A stretch of 22,112 nucleotides of DNA from Campylobacteraceae bacterium (GTDB taxonomy: Bacteria > Campylobacterota > Campylobacteria > Campylobacterales > Sulfurovaceae): contig JALVPA010000214.1 in assembly GCA_027026055.1 (NCBI GenBank), forward strand, positions 1 through 22,112, read 5' to 3'. Below the pieces are notes generated by a model, which did not search any database, had not been told where the DNA came from, and saw nothing but the letters and a program-made list of their open reading frames with translations. The position numbers and the translations under genes are program-made. Below, one piece after another: positions 21,273-22,112 of the stretch (within the stretch, counting starts at the first letter, position 1; every line of letters begins with the position of its first letter).

Positions 21273-22112
21273 ATGTTTTTACATATCGATATCGATGCCT
21301 TTTTCGTCTCCGCGGAACGTAGCGTCAACCCTTCGCTGCGTCGTCGTCCCGTCGCGGTGGGTAGCCGTAGCAATCTCGAAATCTTCGATACCCGCCGAAC
21401 GCATACGAAGTTGATGCAAAACAACAGCGGTGCATTCGTCACTCCCGTTTTTTACAACGACAAAGTGCGTACCTTCGAAAACTATTTCGTCGATCGCGAT
21501 ACAAACGGTGTCAAGATACGCGGCATCGTCACCACCGCCTCTTACGAAGCGCGCGCTTTCGGAGTCAAAACCGGTATGCCTATCGCCCAAGCGCTACGAC
21601 TCTGTCCAGAGCTTATCGTCATTCCGGCACACTACCCGCTCTATCATACCCTTTCGGCAAAGCTCAGACATTTTCTCAAACGGCGTATACCTTCGGTCGA
21701 ACAGTTCAGCATCGACGAGTTTTTTGCGGATACCGCCGGCTGGATCGACGATACCGACACGCTCCGCTTCGCCTATACGCTTCAATCCGAGATTTACAAC
21801 CATTTCGCCCTTCCCGTTTCCATAGGGATCAGCCGCGCCAAATGGATCGCCAAACTCGCTACCGAATATGCCAAACCCTACGGTATCTACATGGTAGAAG
21901 ATATCGACGATTTTATCGAAACGATTCCGATAGAGCGTTTTCCCGGTATCGGCAAAGGATTTGCGCAGCGTCTCGGTGCCCATCATATCCGCACTCTCGG
22001 CGATCTCAAACGCGCACGCTCGCTACTTTACAGATGGCACAAACCGGGCATCCGTCTCTATCTGCGCGTCACGGGACAGTGCGGCGAAGGTATCGGCACC
22101 AAAACCCCGCGC
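21273..22112 (+). CDS. Y-family DNA polymerase (DinB/UmuC type), 3' end outside window
   Basis: The first 280 codons of a translesion polymerase; the frame is open to the last base. The palm motifs are HIDIDAFF (metal ligand Asp6, steric-gate Phe11) and SIDEF (Asp148 and Glu149). Fingers residues YEARAFGVKTGMP and the thumb helix-hairpin-helix PGIGKGFAQRLGAHHIRTLGDL follow. Between PVAVG (30) and RGIVTTASYEAR (83) there are about 52 residues where E. coli DinB has only a short link; an insertion of this kind is what I remember from Campylobacterota members. GGAGG lies 6 nt before the ATG. It performs error-prone synthesis past lesions; whether it is nearer Pol IV or UmuC cannot be settled without the C-terminus. 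Confidence 0.9.
   Translation, partial: MFLHIDIDAFFVSAERSVNPSLRRRPVAVGSRSNLEIFDTRRTHTKLMQNNSGAFVTPVFYNDKVRTFENYFVDRDTNGVKIRGIVTTASYEARAFGVKTGMPIAQALRLCPELIVIPAHYPLYHTLSAKLRHFLKRRIPSVEQFSIDEFFADTAGWIDDTDTLRFAYTLQSEIYNHFALPVSIGISRAKWIAKLATEYAKPYGIYMVEDIDDFIETIPIERFPGIGKGFAQRLGAHHIRTLGDLKRARSLLYRWHKPGIRLYLRVTGQCGEGIGTKTPR

Overview
This window looks like chromosomal DNA from a Campylobacterota (Epsilonproteobacteria) member, possibly a free-living chemolithotroph relative of Sulfurovum, Sulfurimonas or Hydrogenimonas. That is an inference from protein character: an ClC channel without CBS domains, a Y-family polymerase with the large insertion I associate with this phylum, a periplasmic rhodanese with a CNGPWC loop, and a small-protein-rich, tightly packed layout with strong GGAG ribosome sites. 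Base composition is near half G+C and rich in TCG/CGA. There are no rRNA genes, tRNAs, insertion sequences, phage genes or CRISPR arrays. It reads as core or near-core genome rather than an island.

Layout. 1-2.3 kb: the 3' end of a DUF2207 membrane protein, a convergent secreted MORN-repeat protein, then two small acidic helical proteins. 2.3-5.4 kb (minus strand): a compact operon of periplasmic thioredoxin, ClC channel, an MtfA-like protein missing its peptidase core, and type I signal peptidase. An odd in-frame coding stretch precedes the thioredoxin. 5.5-9.7 kb: HdeD-family membrane protein, divergent GDSL esterase, a secreted SH3-domain protein (convergent) and a SulP anion transporter. 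The HdeD/esterase gap holds a nested inverted repeat. 9.8-12.3 kb: periplasmic rhodanese; convergent to it, the mog molybdopterin gene with two overlapping small genes behind it, and an SDR oxidoreductase. 12.4-14.9 kb: an AI-2E-family permease, BioC-like methyltransferase, and a Spy-like periplasmic protein bracketed by two copies of a cysteine motif. 14.9-17.7 kb (minus strand): anmK-amgK peptidoglycan-recycling kinases overlapping each other, followed by an uncharacterised conserved protein. 17.8-20.3 kb: a DUF945-like lipoprotein and a secreted Tyr/Arg/His-rich protein. 20.3 kb to the end: a TPR protein divergent from a Y-family DNA polymerase that runs off the window.

Themes. Many products act at the envelope: secretion (signal peptidase), periplasmic redox and sulfur chemistry (thioredoxin, rhodanese), anion transport (ClC, SulP), wall recycling (AnmK, AmgK), and secreted metal- or surface-binding candidates. 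Most minus-strand genes are coupled by short overlaps, and three genes that lack a Shine-Dalgarno site have a -10-like hexamer exactly 6 nt before the ATG, suggesting leaderless transcripts. I do not see a complete unknown defence or mobile system. The best leads are the core-deleted MtfA-like protein, the structured repeat at 6166-6234, the motif-bracketed Spy-like protein, and the unknown partner of the AnmK-AmgK pair.
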